From Rhodobacterales bacterium HKCCE2091 (GTDB taxonomy: Bacteria; Pseudomonadota; Alphaproteobacteria; Rhodobacterales; Rhodobacteraceae), in assembly GCA_015689685.1 (NCBI GenBank), contig WVSL01000022.1, positions 1 to 63,012 on the forward strand: a DNA stretch of 63,012 nt. Direction: 5' to 3'. Below, in pieces: positions 41,815-51,867 of this stretch. The position numbers and the translations under genes were made by a program. Numbering within the stretch: position 1 is the first letter of the stretch; each line of letters starts with the position of its first letter. The notes beneath the pieces were generated by a model. The model was not told the origin of the DNA and searched no databases. It saw only the letters and a list, made by a program, of their open reading frames with translations.

Positions 41815-42485
41815 TTGCGGTCCCCGAACTCGTTGCCCCCGCCCGAGGCTCCACCTCCGCCGCCGCCATCGGTGTTCCGCGCGAGCGGCGGCTCGGTGGA
41901 AATCGCGGTCGGGCGGTAGAGGTCGTAATTCTCGCCCTCGGCGCCGCCGCCGATGTAGGTTCCGAAGCCAAGGGTCGGGAAATACAGGAAATTCGAGATC
42001 TGGACCGATCCGACCGGGCCGGTCCGCATCTCCACCCGCATCGCGTCGAGCGTGCAGGTGCCGATCCGCTGCGACTGCGACGGGCCGACGGCGATCGACA
42101 GGAACTCGTCGAACGGCGCGTCGCCGTTGTCGAAATGGATCGTGGTGTTCGACGAGAAGGTGGAGTTCGGTCGAAGCTCCGGGTCGGGCTGGTTCTCGTA
42201 GGTGATCGTCTCGTGCGTGCCGGGCACGGCGAAGCCCGATTCCATCGTCCAACTTTCCACGACGTAGATCCCGCCGAGCGAGATGTAGCGGTAGCCCCCG
42301 CCCGTGGGCGTGTCGAATTCCAGCTCCTCCACGCTGCCGTCCGGGCGGCGGTCGTAGCGGACGACGTAGCCGTCGAAATCGACATAGACCCCGTGCGCGG
42401 CATCGGCGAGCGTGGTCGGGCAGTCGGCCAGCGCCGGCCCGGCAAGAAGCCCGGCCAGGACGGCCAGGGCGCGTTGCGGTGTCAT
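41811..42485 (-). CDS. Hypothetical secreted protein inside the urease operon
   Basis: A 224-aa exported protein with signal peptide (LAVLAGLLAGPALA). The mature part is beta-rich (GVYVDFDGYVVRYDRR, GGGYRYISLGGIYVVESW, SSNTTIHFDNGDAPFDEF) and ends in a Gly-rich tail (DGGGGGGASGGGNEFGDRK). No known family is recognised. It lies between ureC and ureE in the same orientation and overlaps ureE by 4 nt, so it is almost certainly co-expressed with urease. Its role is unknown; it is not one of the classical accessory proteins. Confidence 0.75.
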   Translation of the reverse strand: MTPQRALAVLAGLLAGPALADCPTTLADAAHGVYVDFDGYVVRYDRRPDGSVEELEFDTPTGGGYRYISLGGIYVVESWTMESGFAVPGTHETITYENQPDPELRPNSTFSSNTTIHFDNGDAPFDEFLSIAVGPSQSQRIGTCTLDAMRVEMRTGPVGSVQISNFLYFPTLGFGTYIGGGAEGENYDLYRPTAISTEPPLARNTDGGGGGGASGGGNEFGDRK

Positions 42486-42554
42486 CGGTCGGTTCCCCCT
42501 TCACGTAAGCACGGTCGCCAATTCATGGCCCCGCGCCCCCCGTGGCGGCAAGTC

Positions 42555-44264
<1,710 letters not shown>

Positions 44265-44371
44265 GGGCGTGTCCTTCGCTGGTCCGTGGCGTCAGGTTAG
44301 CGGCCCGCCCGCGCGGGGCGCAACTCGGGCGCGCGGGGGCGGCGCGGATTGCGGGGGAGCTGCGCCCGGCC

Positions 44372-44388
44372 TGCCCAAGAAAGCGGCA
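44372..44388 (-). promoter_or_regulatory. Shared urease-block motif, copy at ureC
   Basis: TGCCCAAGAAAGCGGCA (plus-strand reading) matches TGCCCAAGAAATGGGCA upstream of ureD (49848-49864) at 15 of 17 positions. It lies about 107 nt upstream of the ureC start, in the region shared with the divergent cytochrome c gene. Confidence 0.55.
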
Positions 44389-44484
44389 CGAGAGAAAGTG
44401 ACGCAGGGAAACGACTCGTGATATTCTCCGCCTGCCCGCGACCGGGAAGAGCGCCCGGCGCGTGGTTCGAGGGGTAGAAACATC

Positions 44485-45324
44485 ATGAAAGCCATCGTCA
44501 TGGCGGCCGGTTTCGCATCGGTCGCCCTCTCCGCGAGTGCCGAGGTCTCGGTCGAACGGGGGGAATACCTTGTCCGCGGCCCGGCCGGCTGCGGCAACTG
44601 CCATACACCGCTCGGCCCCGAGGGTTTCGTGGCCGACCAGGAACTCGGCGGACGGCTGGTGGAGGACAACCCGTTCTTCACCGCCATCGCGCCGAACATC
44701 ACGCCCGCCGGACGCGTGTCCGGCTGGTCCGACGACGAACTCGCCCACGCCATCCGCGAGGGCATCCGACCCGACGGCAGCGTGATCGGGCCGCCGATGC
44801 CGTTCCCGCAGTACCGCGGGCTCGGCGACGACGACCTGATGAGCATCGTCGCCTTCCTGCGCACCCTGCCCGCGGTCGACAACGACCCGGGCCAGTCGGA
44901 ATACCGCGTCCCCCTGCCGCCCGCCTGGGGCCCGCCGGTGGACAGCGTGACCGCGCCGGACCGGGCGGTGACGGCGGAATACGGCGCCTACCTCGCCGGG
45001 CCGGTGGCCCATTGCCTGGAATGCCACTCGCCGTTCACGCCCGAGGGCATGTCGCTGTCCGAAAGCGAACCGGGCCGCGGCGGGTTCGAGTTCCACGGGC
45101 CCTGGGGCACCGTGGTCGCGCCGAACATCACCAGCGGGCCGGACGGGATCGAGGGCTATTCCGACGCCGAGCTTGCCGGGATGATCACCCAGGGCGTCCG
45201 CCCGGACGGCACGCCGATGCTGCCGCCGATGCCCTACCCGTTCCTCGCCAACATGACCGACGAGGATCTGCAGGCGATCATCCTGTTCCTGCGCAGCCTG
45301 CCGCCCCTGCCCGACGCGGGCTAG
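44485..45324 (+). CDS. Diheme c-type cytochrome
   Basis: A 279-aa exported protein with a signal peptide (MKAIVMAAGFASVALSASA) and two class-I cytochrome c domains. Heme-binding CxxCH motifs are CGNCH (about residue 36) and CLECH (about residue 175), with Met-containing distal regions (GPPMPFPQYRGLGDDDLMSIVAFLRTLP and LPPMPYPFLANMTDEDLQAIILFLRSLP) that suggest domain duplication. It resembles the cytochrome subunits of membrane dehydrogenases. It is the only plus-strand gene in the urease region and is divergent from ureC; its redox partner is not evident. Confidence 0.9.
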   Translation: MKAIVMAAGFASVALSASAEVSVERGEYLVRGPAGCGNCHTPLGPEGFVADQELGGRLVEDNPFFTAIAPNITPAGRVSGWSDDELAHAIREGIRPDGSVIGPPMPFPQYRGLGDDDLMSIVAFLRTLPAVDNDPGQSEYRVPLPPAWGPPVDSVTAPDRAVTAEYGAYLAGPVAHCLECHSPFTPEGMSLSESEPGRGGFEFHGPWGTVVAPNITSGPDGIEGYSDAELAGMITQGVRPDGTPMLPPMPYPFLANMTDEDLQAIILFLRSLPPLPDAG

Positions 45325-45331
45325 GCCGCTG

Positions 45332-46828
45332 TCACTCCGTCTCCGGCCCCTGCACGGGGGCCGGACGATCCTCCGCCAGCGCCGCGCGGGCGCCGCCGGT
45401 CTCCATCAGGCCGAGCAGCCGTTCGCGCATCGCGACCACAAGGCTCTTGCCCGCGCCCAGGTCGCGGTCCTCGTCGTTGACGAGCTGGCCGAGATAGCCG
45501 GTCAGCGCGCGCAGTTCCGCCCCCGCGGTCATCGGCCCGCCCTCCGCCGACAGGCGCGATTCCAGCCGCGCGACGATGTTGTCCTGCTCGGTCTCCGACG
45601 ACAGGATCCAGTGCAGCAGGAAACAGGCCGGCAGGTGGTCCTGCCTCAGCCGCGTCACGTCGTCGAGCTTGCCCATCGTCTCCACGTCCGCGATCGTCGT
45701 GCGGTCCGCGGTCAGCGCGAAGACCGCGGCGACCTGGCAGAAGCGCTGGTCGAGATTGCCGACCAGCCCGCGTTCCACCTGCCGCACGAAGAAGTCCGAA
45801 TCGAGCAGGATCGAGGCGTAGTCGAAGGCGGTGCGGGCGTCGGTGTATTCGTAGGTCTGCATGATGCGGCGGATCGCGATCAGCGCCTCCAGCCGGTCGC
45901 CCTCCATCCCGTCGGCCCCGCCCTGCGCGATGGTGTCGAAGTTCTCGGACAGCTCGCGCAGGTTCTCGCGGACGGCGAGCGCGTGGTTCTGGCGCACGGT
46001 CGGGTCGGGGTCGTCGACGGTGGACACGTCGCTGGCCAGCGCCAGCAGCACCATCACCGCGACCCGGCGCGAGGCCGCACGCGTCGCCTCCTCCGCCGCC
46101 TCGCTGGCGATCCGGCTCTGCGATGCCGACCAGCGCGCGTTCCAGTCGGAAAACCATTCCGCCGAGCGTTCGTCCAGGAGGCTGCCCGCCATCATGTACC
46201 CGGTGGTGACATCGTCGGTGGTGGTCAGCCGCCAGTCGTCCAGCGCGCTCCACTGGTCCTCGAACCGCGTCTCCAGCGCCGCCTGCCGGTCGAGCAGCCC
46301 GGTCGCGGTCATGTCCTGCCACGCCGACACCTGCGCGAGCAGGCTTTCGTCGGGGTCGAAATCCTCGATCCCGCGCGGGCCGGGGGTGACGAAGGCCGCG
46401 ATCCCCTCGGGCAGGCGCGAGATCAGCCCGTCCGGCGCGTCGTCGGCAAGCTCCACCTCCGCCGGGATGCCGACGATCCGCGAGAACGCGGTGAGCACGG
46501 AATTCTCGATCCGGGTGTCGATGAAGATCGCCACCATCGCCAGCCCCGCGGCGATGGACGCGCCGACCGCCGAGATGTGCCCGATCCAGCTTTTCCAGGT
46601 GACGGTGGAGTTTGCCGTGTCCCGCGCGACCCGCGCCGCGGTTTCCTCCGCGGCCTTGCCGATGTCGTCGAGCGCCCGGGTCATCCGGTTCTCGATCTCG
46701 CCGATCTCGTTCTTCAGGTCGCCCGCGCGGTTTTCCAGCCTGCCGCTCAGCAACTCCAGTTGCGCGTCGAACATGCCGCGCATCTCGGCCTTGAACGCGT
46801 CGATGTCGTCCCGGCTCACTTCCGGCAT
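45332..46828 (-). CDS. Hypothetical membrane protein with N-terminal coiled coil
   Basis: A 498-aa protein of no recognised family. Residues about 8-75 form an amphipathic/coiled-coil segment (MFDAQLELLSGRLENRAGDLKNEIGEIENRM), followed by one membrane helix near residues 85-105 (ISAVGASIAAGLAMVAIFI). The rest is a large, mostly helical, probably extracytoplasmic region (RIMQTYEYTDARTAFDYASILLDSDFFVRQVERGLVGNL) ending in a Pro-rich tail. It is convergent with the cytochrome c gene (7 nt apart) and stands alone on its strand. Confidence 0.7.
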   Translation of the reverse strand: MPEVSRDDIDAFKAEMRGMFDAQLELLSGRLENRAGDLKNEIGEIENRMTRALDDIGKAAEETAARVARDTANSTVTWKSWIGHISAVGASIAAGLAMVAIFIDTRIENSVLTAFSRIVGIPAEVELADDAPDGLISRLPEGIAAFVTPGPRGIEDFDPDESLLAQVSAWQDMTATGLLDRQAALETRFEDQWSALDDWRLTTTDDVTTGYMMAGSLLDERSAEWFSDWNARWSASQSRIASEAAEEATRAASRRVAVMVLLALASDVSTVDDPDPTVRQNHALAVRENLRELSENFDTIAQGGADGMEGDRLEALIAIRRIMQTYEYTDARTAFDYASILLDSDFFVRQVERGLVGNLDQRFCQVAAVFALTADRTTIADVETMGKLDDVTRLRQDHLPACFLLHWILSSETEQDNIVARLESRLSAEGGPMTAGAELRALTGYLGQLVNDEDRDLGAGKSLVVAMRERLLGLMETGGARAALAEDRPAPVQGPETE

Positions 46829-46916
46829 GAAAACCCCCGGCGAACCTGTCCAAATGACTAAACTATGGACGGTATCCTATTACGAAACCGGGGATCTTGC
46901 AAACAGCGTGAAAGGA

Positions 46917-47312
46917 TCAGGCGCGGAAGACCTCGTCGGTCTCGACCTGCATCGCGGTGACCAGCGCGTTGGTCTGCGCCGCCATCCCGATCACCGCCAG
47001 CAGCTCTCCGTGCATCTCGGGCGACATGCCCTTGGCGCGCGCGGCGGCGGTGTGGGAATGGACGCAGTATTCGCAGCCGTTGGCGGTCGAGACGGCGATG
47101 TAGAGCATCTCCTTCACCAGCGGGTCCAGCGCGCCAGGCGCCATCACCACCTTCAGCCGCTCCCACGTCGCCTTCAGCGTCGCCGGGTCATGGGCCAGCG
47201 CGCGCCAGAAGTTGTTGATGAAGTCGGTGCCGCGGGTGGCGCGGATGTCGTCGAAGACGGCCAGCGCCTCGGCGCTGGCCTCCTCGTCCGTCAGAAGCGG
47301 GACGGTGCCCAT
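46917..47312 (-). CDS. AhpD/carboxymuconolactone decarboxylase-family protein
   Basis: A 131-aa protein of the AhpD-like group. The redox motif CEYCVHSHTAAARAKG (CxxC plus the conserved His) lies in the central helix hairpin, preceded by a KEMLYIAVSTANG segment. Such proteins are peroxidase-type reductases or decarboxylases; the specific role is unknown. Its ATG directly abuts the stop codon of the cyclase-family gene, so the two work as a pair. Confidence 0.88.
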   Translation of the reverse strand: MGTVPLLTDEEASAEALAVFDDIRATRGTDFINNFWRALAHDPATLKATWERLKVVMAPGALDPLVKEMLYIAVSTANGCEYCVHSHTAAARAKGMSPEMHGELLAVIGMAAQTNALVTAMQVETDEVFRA

Positions 47313-48128
47313 TCACATCACCGCCAGCACGCGCGCCGGGCCGCCGGTGCCCTGCGCATGCTTCGGCGCGCCCACGAACAGCGTCGCGCCCGCGGGCGGC
47401 AGCGCGTCGAGGCTGGCGAGGTTCTCGATCCCGTAGCGGCCCGAGGGCAGCCAGGAATAATGCACCGCGAAGTCGGCGGAATTGCCGGGGTCGAGCGACA
47501 GGGTGTCAACGCCGATGCAGGCCACGCCCATCTCCGCCAGCATGTCGGTCGCGGATTGCGCGAAGCCCGGGAAGGTGAAGTTCCCGGCGTCGTCGTTGCG
47601 GTAACCGGGCGTGCCGAGCTTCGCTTCCCAGCCCGAGTTCATCGCCACGCAGGCGCCCGCCGGGATCTCGCCGTTGGCGGAGATCCAGGCCTCGATGTCC
47701 TCGGGCTCCAGCATCGCGTTCGGGTCGTCGGCGGCCTTCGCCTTGATGTCCACGACGCACAGCGGGCAGACCAATGTTTCCGGTGGCAACTGGTCGACCG
47801 AGGCGCCGTCCGCTGCGAAGTGGAACGGCGCGTCGATATGGGTGCCGGAATGCTCGTAGAAGGTGATTTCCCAGATCTTGTAGCCGTCCGGGTCATGCTC
47901 GTACTGGCTGGTGTAGAGGATGCCGGGGTTGCCGTCGAAGGTGGGGAAGTTCCCGTCGAGCGTGTGGGTCAGGTCGACCACGGTGCCGTGCGCCTCGGCC
48001 AGCGCCGGCCGCGCGGCCACCAGCCCCGAGGCGACCGCGGCCGCCCCCATCGCGGCCCCGCCGCGGAACAGGTCGCGGCGGCTCAGCATCGAGCGCCGGA
48101 CGTTTTCCATCACGCAGGCATTGCACAT
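47313..48128 (-). CDS. Cyclase-family (kynurenine-formamidase-like) exported hydrolase
   Basis: A 271-aa protein of the cyclase/arylformamidase superfamily. It has the metal-binding motif HSGTHIDAPFHF and the opening VVDLTHTLDGNFPTFDG. The N-terminus holds a Tat-type signal (RRDLFRGGAAMGAAAVASGL) preceded by a short Cys-containing stretch (MCNACVMENVRRSM). Export to the periplasm is likely. The substrate is unknown; formamidase and cyclic-amide hydrolase activities both occur in the family. It is cotranscribed with the AhpD-like gene and lies just downstream of ureB. Confidence 0.85.
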   Translation of the reverse strand: MCNACVMENVRRSMLSRRDLFRGGAAMGAAAVASGLVAARPALAEAHGTVVDLTHTLDGNFPTFDGNPGILYTSQYEHDPDGYKIWEITFYEHSGTHIDAPFHFAADGASVDQLPPETLVCPLCVVDIKAKAADDPNAMLEPEDIEAWISANGEIPAGACVAMNSGWEAKLGTPGYRNDDAGNFTFPGFAQSATDMLAEMGVACIGVDTLSLDPGNSADFAVHYSWLPSGRYGIENLASLDALPPAGATLFVGAPKHAQGTGGPARVLAVM

Positions 48129-48219
48129 CTTTCGTCTCCCCGCTGTCGGGCCGCCCGGTCGCCGGGCGGCGGTTTGGACCGGCCGTGAGCGGGCCGGCCG
48201 ATTCGCCTTGGCAACGGGC

Positions 48220-48525
48220 TCAGAGCGGCCCCATCACCGCCTGGTTGAAGCCCCAGACCGCGCGGTCGCCGCCGAAGGGCACCAGCCGCACCTCGCGCGA
48301 TTGCCCCGGCTCGAACCGCACCGCCGTCCCGGCGGCGATGTCGAGCCGGAAACCGCGCGCCGCGGCGCGGTCGAAATCGAGCGCGTCGTTGGTTTCCGCG
48401 AAATGGTAGTGGCTGCCGACCTGCACCGGTCGGTCGCCGGTATTGGCGACGGTCAGCGTGATCGCCTCCGCGCCCGCGTTGAGCGTGATGTCGCCGTCTG
48501 CCGTCAGGATCTCGCCGGGGATCAT
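48220..48525 (-). CDS. ureB: Urease beta subunit
   Basis: A 101-aa structural subunit. Diagnostic segments are [37 protein letters not shown], and [26 protein letters not shown]. Its ATG overlaps the stop codon of a 37-codon ORF (ATGA). It ends the ureD-ureA-orf37-ureB block; ureC is found only about 4 kb further on. Confidence 0.96.
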   Translation of the reverse strand: MIPGEILTADGDITLNAGAEAITLTVANTGDRPVQVGSHYHFAETNDALDFDRAAARGFRLDIAAGTAVRFEPGQSREVRLVPFGGDRAVWGFNQAVMGPL

Positions 48526-48635
48526 TCGCGGGTCTCCTTGCTGTCGTCGGTCGCGGACACGGGCACGGGCACGGGCCTGGTCGCGGGGTCCGCCGCGGGC
48601 CGCCGGATCGCGCCCAGGATCAGGGTCAGGATCAT
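48522..48635 (-). CDS. 37-aa small ORF between ureA and ureB
   Basis: A 37-codon ORF starting [17 protein letters not shown] and ending in a Pro/Val- and charge-rich tail. It begins 4 nt after the ureA stop and overlaps the ureB start by 4 nt (ATGA), so it fills the ureA-ureB gap exactly. A short hydrophobic N-terminus suggests a membrane-associated micropeptide, or it may simply be a translational bridge to ureB. No homology is recognised. Confidence 0.5.
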   Translation of the reverse strand: MILTLILGAIRRPAADPATRPVPVPVSATDDSKETRE

Positions 48636-48639
48636 CGCC

Positions 48640-48951
48640 TCACCCCGCCGTCCGGATCGGGTGGTGGACGGTCACCAGCTTGGTGCCGTCGGGAAAGGTC
48701 GCCTCCACCTGCACGTCGTGGATCATCTCGGGCACGCCCTCCATGCACTGGTCGGCGGTGACGACATGGGCGCCGGCCTCCATCAGGTCGGCGACGGAGC
48801 GGCCGTCGCGGGCGCCTTCGACGACGAAATCGGTAATCAGCGCAATGGCTTCGGGGTGGTTCAGCTTCACGCCGCGAAGCAGCCGGTTGCGCGCCACCAT
48901 CGCGGCGAGCGAAATCAGGAGCTTATCCTTCTCGCGGGGGGTCAGGTTCAT
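48640..48951 (-). CDS. ureA: Urease gamma subunit
   Basis: A 103-aa structural subunit. Diagnostic segments are [49 protein letters not shown] and [25 protein letters not shown]. Length is normal. It overlaps the ureD stop by 4 nt. Confidence 0.97.
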   Translation of the reverse strand: MNLTPREKDKLLISLAAMVARNRLLRGVKLNHPEAIALITDFVVEGARDGRSVADLMEAGAHVVTADQCMEGVPEMIHDVQVEATFPDGTKLVTVHHPIRTAG

Positions 48952-49784
48952 GGTCGTCCTTCTTCTCGGGCGTATTCGACGGGCCAGACCCGCGGCAGCG
49001 CGGCCCCGGTCAGGCAGGTGACGGCGCGGGACAGGACCCGGCGCATGTGGGCGGGATCACGGGCGAGGATGCGGCAGCTGAGCCGCCCGTCCCAGGCCGA
49101 GGCCGAGGCCGAACCGTCGCCGGGCAGGACGGCACGCAGCCGCGCCAGGCGGTCCGGGGCATCGGGCGCAAGGACATGGACCGCGGCCACCGCCCGCGCG
49201 TCGCCAAGCCCCGCGGTGCCGGGCCGCACCAGGTCCGCGTCGCCCATCCGCACGGTTTCCAGAAGCACCGGCCGCCCGTCGCGCCGCACCATCCGCCGGT
49301 CGACCAGCGACAGCCGGGTCAGCACCTCGCCCATCGCCTGCCGCCCGAACACGAGCGCGTCTGCCAGGACCAGTTCGGCGTCGCCGGTCAACTCGGCCTC
49401 GGTCCGGCGGTGGAGCGCCGCGCCGTCGAACAGGATGGTTTCCTGCGGCAGCCAGTGAAGCCGCGTTCCGGCCCCGGCGGTCAGCGTCATCGCGACCTGC
49501 GCGGGCTCCGCCCCCGACGCGCGGTAGATCCGCTCCGCCGTCTGGCTGGTGCCGGCGACCGTGCCGCCGTCGGCGGACAGGGCCATGTCGAACACGTCGC
49601 CCCCGGTCATGCCGCCCGCGGTGTTGAGGAACACGACCTCGGGCGCCGCGCCGTGAACGCGCGGCAGCATCACCTTGGCCGATCCCGCCTGCGACAGGCC
49701 GCGCAACGCATCGTGGCGCAACGAGGCGAACGCCCGCCCCGTCGCCCGCTGCAAGTGCCCCGCCCCTGTCGCCTGGTCGAACAT
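48948..49784 (-). CDS. ureD: Urease accessory protein UreD
   Basis: A 278-aa scaffold protein of the UreDFG nickel-insertion complex. Recognisable blocks are [48 protein letters not shown] and [10 protein letters not shown]. It is the first gene of the first urease block, with a 17-nt motif shared with the ureC region 63 nt upstream. Confidence 0.95.
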   Translation of the reverse strand: MFDQATGAGHLQRATGRAFASLRHDALRGLSQAGSAKVMLPRVHGAAPEVVFLNTAGGMTGGDVFDMALSADGGTVAGTSQTAERIYRASGAEPAQVAMTLTAGAGTRLHWLPQETILFDGAALHRRTEAELTGDAELVLADALVFGRQAMGEVLTRLSLVDRRMVRRDGRPVLLETVRMGDADLVRPGTAGLGDARAVAAVHVLAPDAPDRLARLRAVLPGDGSASASAWDGRLSCRILARDPAHMRRVLSRAVTCLTGAALPRVWPVEYAREEGRP

Positions 49785-49847
49785 GGGGGAAGCCTAGGCG
49801 GGGCGCGCGCGCGGTGGCAAGCGTCAGGCGATGCCGCAACGGGCCTT

Positions 49848-49864
49848 TGCCCAAGAAATGGGCA
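49848..49864 (-). promoter_or_regulatory. Shared urease-block motif, copy at ureD
   Basis: TGCCCAAGAAATGGGCA (plus-strand reading) is a near match to the motif at 44372-44388 and is itself an inverted repeat TGCCCA-AGAAA-TGGGCA. It lies 63-80 nt upstream of ureD and about 50-70 nt upstream of the divergent pyrC. Confidence 0.55.
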
Positions 49865-49915
49865 GCATGGCGGGCGACCCTTGCCCGCACCCCTGCCCCG
49901 GTGTAGCCGGACGCC

Positions 49916-50953
49916 ATGACGCGCCTCACCCTCCGCCGCCCCGACGACTGGCACCTGCACCTGCGCGACGGCGCCATGCTGCGGGCCGTCCTGCCCGACA
50001 CCGCCCGCCACTTCGCCCGCGCGATCATCATGCCGAACCTCGTGCCGCCGGTGGTCACGGTGGCCGACGCGATGGCCTACCGCGCGCGGATCATGGACGC
50101 GCTGCCCGACGGCATGACGTTCGAGCCGCTGATGACGCTCTACCTGACCGAGACGACAGACCCGGCGGATGTCGCGGCCGGCGCGGCGGACGGCGCGATC
50201 ACGGCGGTCAAGCTCTACCCCGCGGGCGCCACCACGAACTCCGCCTCGGGTGTGCGGGACATCGCGAAGGTGATGCCGGTGCTGGAAAAGATGGCCGAGC
50301 TCGGCCTGCCGCTCTGCCTGCATGGCGAGGTCACCGACCCCGCCGTCGACATCTTCGACCGCGAGGCGGTGTTCATCGACCGCGTGCTGAACCCGCTGCG
50401 CGAAGCCCTGCCCGACCTGCCGATCACGCTGGAACACGTCACCACCGCCGACGGCGTCGACTGGGTGTCCGGCGCGCCCGGCCGCACGGCGGGCAGCATC
50501 ACCACGCACCACCTGATGATCACCCGCAACGACATCCTTGTGGGCGGGATCAAGCCGCACTACTACTGCCTGCCGGTCGCCAAGCGCGCGACCCACCGCG
50601 ACGCGCTCCGCGCCGCCGCGACCTCCGGCAACCCGCGGTTCTTCCTCGGCACCGACAGCGCGCCCCATGTCGACCCGCTCAAGGAATGCGCCTGCGGCTG
50701 CGCCGGCTGCTACACCGCGCCGGTCACGATGGCCTGCCTCGCCCATCTCTTCGAGGAGGAAGGCGCGCTCGACCGGCTGGAGGCCTTCGCCTCCCTGAAC
50801 GGCCCCGCGCACTACCGCCTGCCCCCGAACGAGGCGACGATCACCCTCGAAAAGTCCGACGAACCGGTCACTTACGCCGCGAAGCTCGGCTCCGGCGACG
50901 GGCCCGTCACCGTGTTCGACCCGGGCCACCCGTTGCACTGGCGCGCGGCCTGA
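49916..50953 (+). CDS. pyrC: Dihydroorotase (class II)
   Basis: A 345-aa zinc amidohydrolase for the third step of pyrimidine synthesis (carbamoyl-aspartate to dihydroorotate). Motifs are [12 protein letters not shown] (HxH ligands), the carbamylated lysine in [23 protein letters not shown] and [10 protein letters not shown] with the catalytic Asp. The type is the short, E. coli-like class. It is followed 40 nt later by pyrE. Confidence 0.96.
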   Translation: MTRLTLRRPDDWHLHLRDGAMLRAVLPDTARHFARAIIMPNLVPPVVTVADAMAYRARIMDALPDGMTFEPLMTLYLTETTDPADVAAGAADGAITAVKLYPAGATTNSASGVRDIAKVMPVLEKMAELGLPLCLHGEVTDPAVDIFDREAVFIDRVLNPLREALPDLPITLEHVTTADGVDWVSGAPGRTAGSITTHHLMITRNDILVGGIKPHYYCLPVAKRATHRDALRAAATSGNPRFFLGTDSAPHVDPLKECACGCAGCYTAPVTMACLAHLFEEEGALDRLEAFASLNGPAHYRLPPNEATITLEKSDEPVTYAAKLGSGDGPVTVFDPGHPLHWRAA

Positions 50954-50993
50954 GTTTCCCCGACCCGACACCTGCACCGACGGAGGCACCCAC

Positions 50994-51665
50994 ATGATCC
51001 CCTCGACCTACCCCTCCGCCGAGACGATGGCGCAGATGACCGCGCGGATGCTGCTCGACATCGGGGCCGTCCATTTCAACGCGACCGAGCCCTTCACCCA
51101 CGCCTCCGGCAAGCAGGCGCCGACCTACATCGACTGCCGCAAGCTGATCTCCTACCCGCGCATCCGTTCGACCCTGATGGATTTCCTCGCCTGCACCGTC
51201 ATGCGCAACGCGGGCCTGGAGGCGTTCGACAACATCGCCGGGGGCGAGACTGCGGGCATCCCCTTCGCCGCGCTGGTCGCCGACCGCATGGGCCTGCCGA
51301 TGACCTATGTTCGCAAGAAACCCAAGGGTTACGGCCGCGACGCGCAGATCGAGGGCGTAATGGCCGAGGGGCAGCGCGTGCTCCTGGTGGAGGACCTGAC
51401 CACCGATGGCGGGTCGAAGCTGAAATTCGTCGAGGCGATCCGCAAGACCGGCGCGACCTGTGCCCATACCGCGGTGATCTTCTACTACGGCATCCACGAC
51501 AGCACCGTGCCGATGCTGGCCGAGAACGGCATCGCGCTGCACCATCTCTGCACCTGGGCCGACGTGGTGGCTGAGGCCCGAAGGGCCGGCGACTTCGACG
51601 CCGCGACCCTCGACGAGGTCGAACGCTACCTCGCCGCGCCGGACACCTGGACCGCCCCGGCCTAG
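50994..51665 (+). CDS. pyrE: Orotate phosphoribosyltransferase
   Basis: A 223-aa enzyme making orotidine 5'-phosphate from orotate and PRPP, the step after dihydroorotate oxidation. The PRPP-binding loop is [14 protein letters not shown], and the flexible-loop region is [17 protein letters not shown]. It is cotranscribed with pyrC. Confidence 0.95.
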   Translation: MIPSTYPSAETMAQMTARMLLDIGAVHFNATEPFTHASGKQAPTYIDCRKLISYPRIRSTLMDFLACTVMRNAGLEAFDNIAGGETAGIPFAALVADRMGLPMTYVRKKPKGYGRDAQIEGVMAEGQRVLLVEDLTTDGGSKLKFVEAIRKTGATCAHTAVIFYYGIHDSTVPMLAENGIALHHLCTWADVVAEARRAGDFDAATLDEVERYLAAPDTWTAPA

Positions 51666-51867
51666 GCCGGTTTCCGCACGTTCGCGCGCAGGGGCCAATC
51701 GCTCATTTCGTGGTGTTTCCGGTGGAAACCGCCCATATCTTGCGGTTCAGGCGCCCCGTGCGCCTTTCCTTAAGTGTCCACAGGATATCCAGATTGACCG
51801 CTCCGCGGGGCGTGGCGTAGGTAGGCCGAACCTGACCAGCGCTAATAAGAAGACGAGGGGAGCGGTC

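Noticed and set aside
44350-44395. Sigma-54-like GG-N10-GC spacing near the ureC motif
   Set aside because: The matching ureD region lacks the same spacing, and neither fits the TGGCAC-N5-TTGCA consensus.
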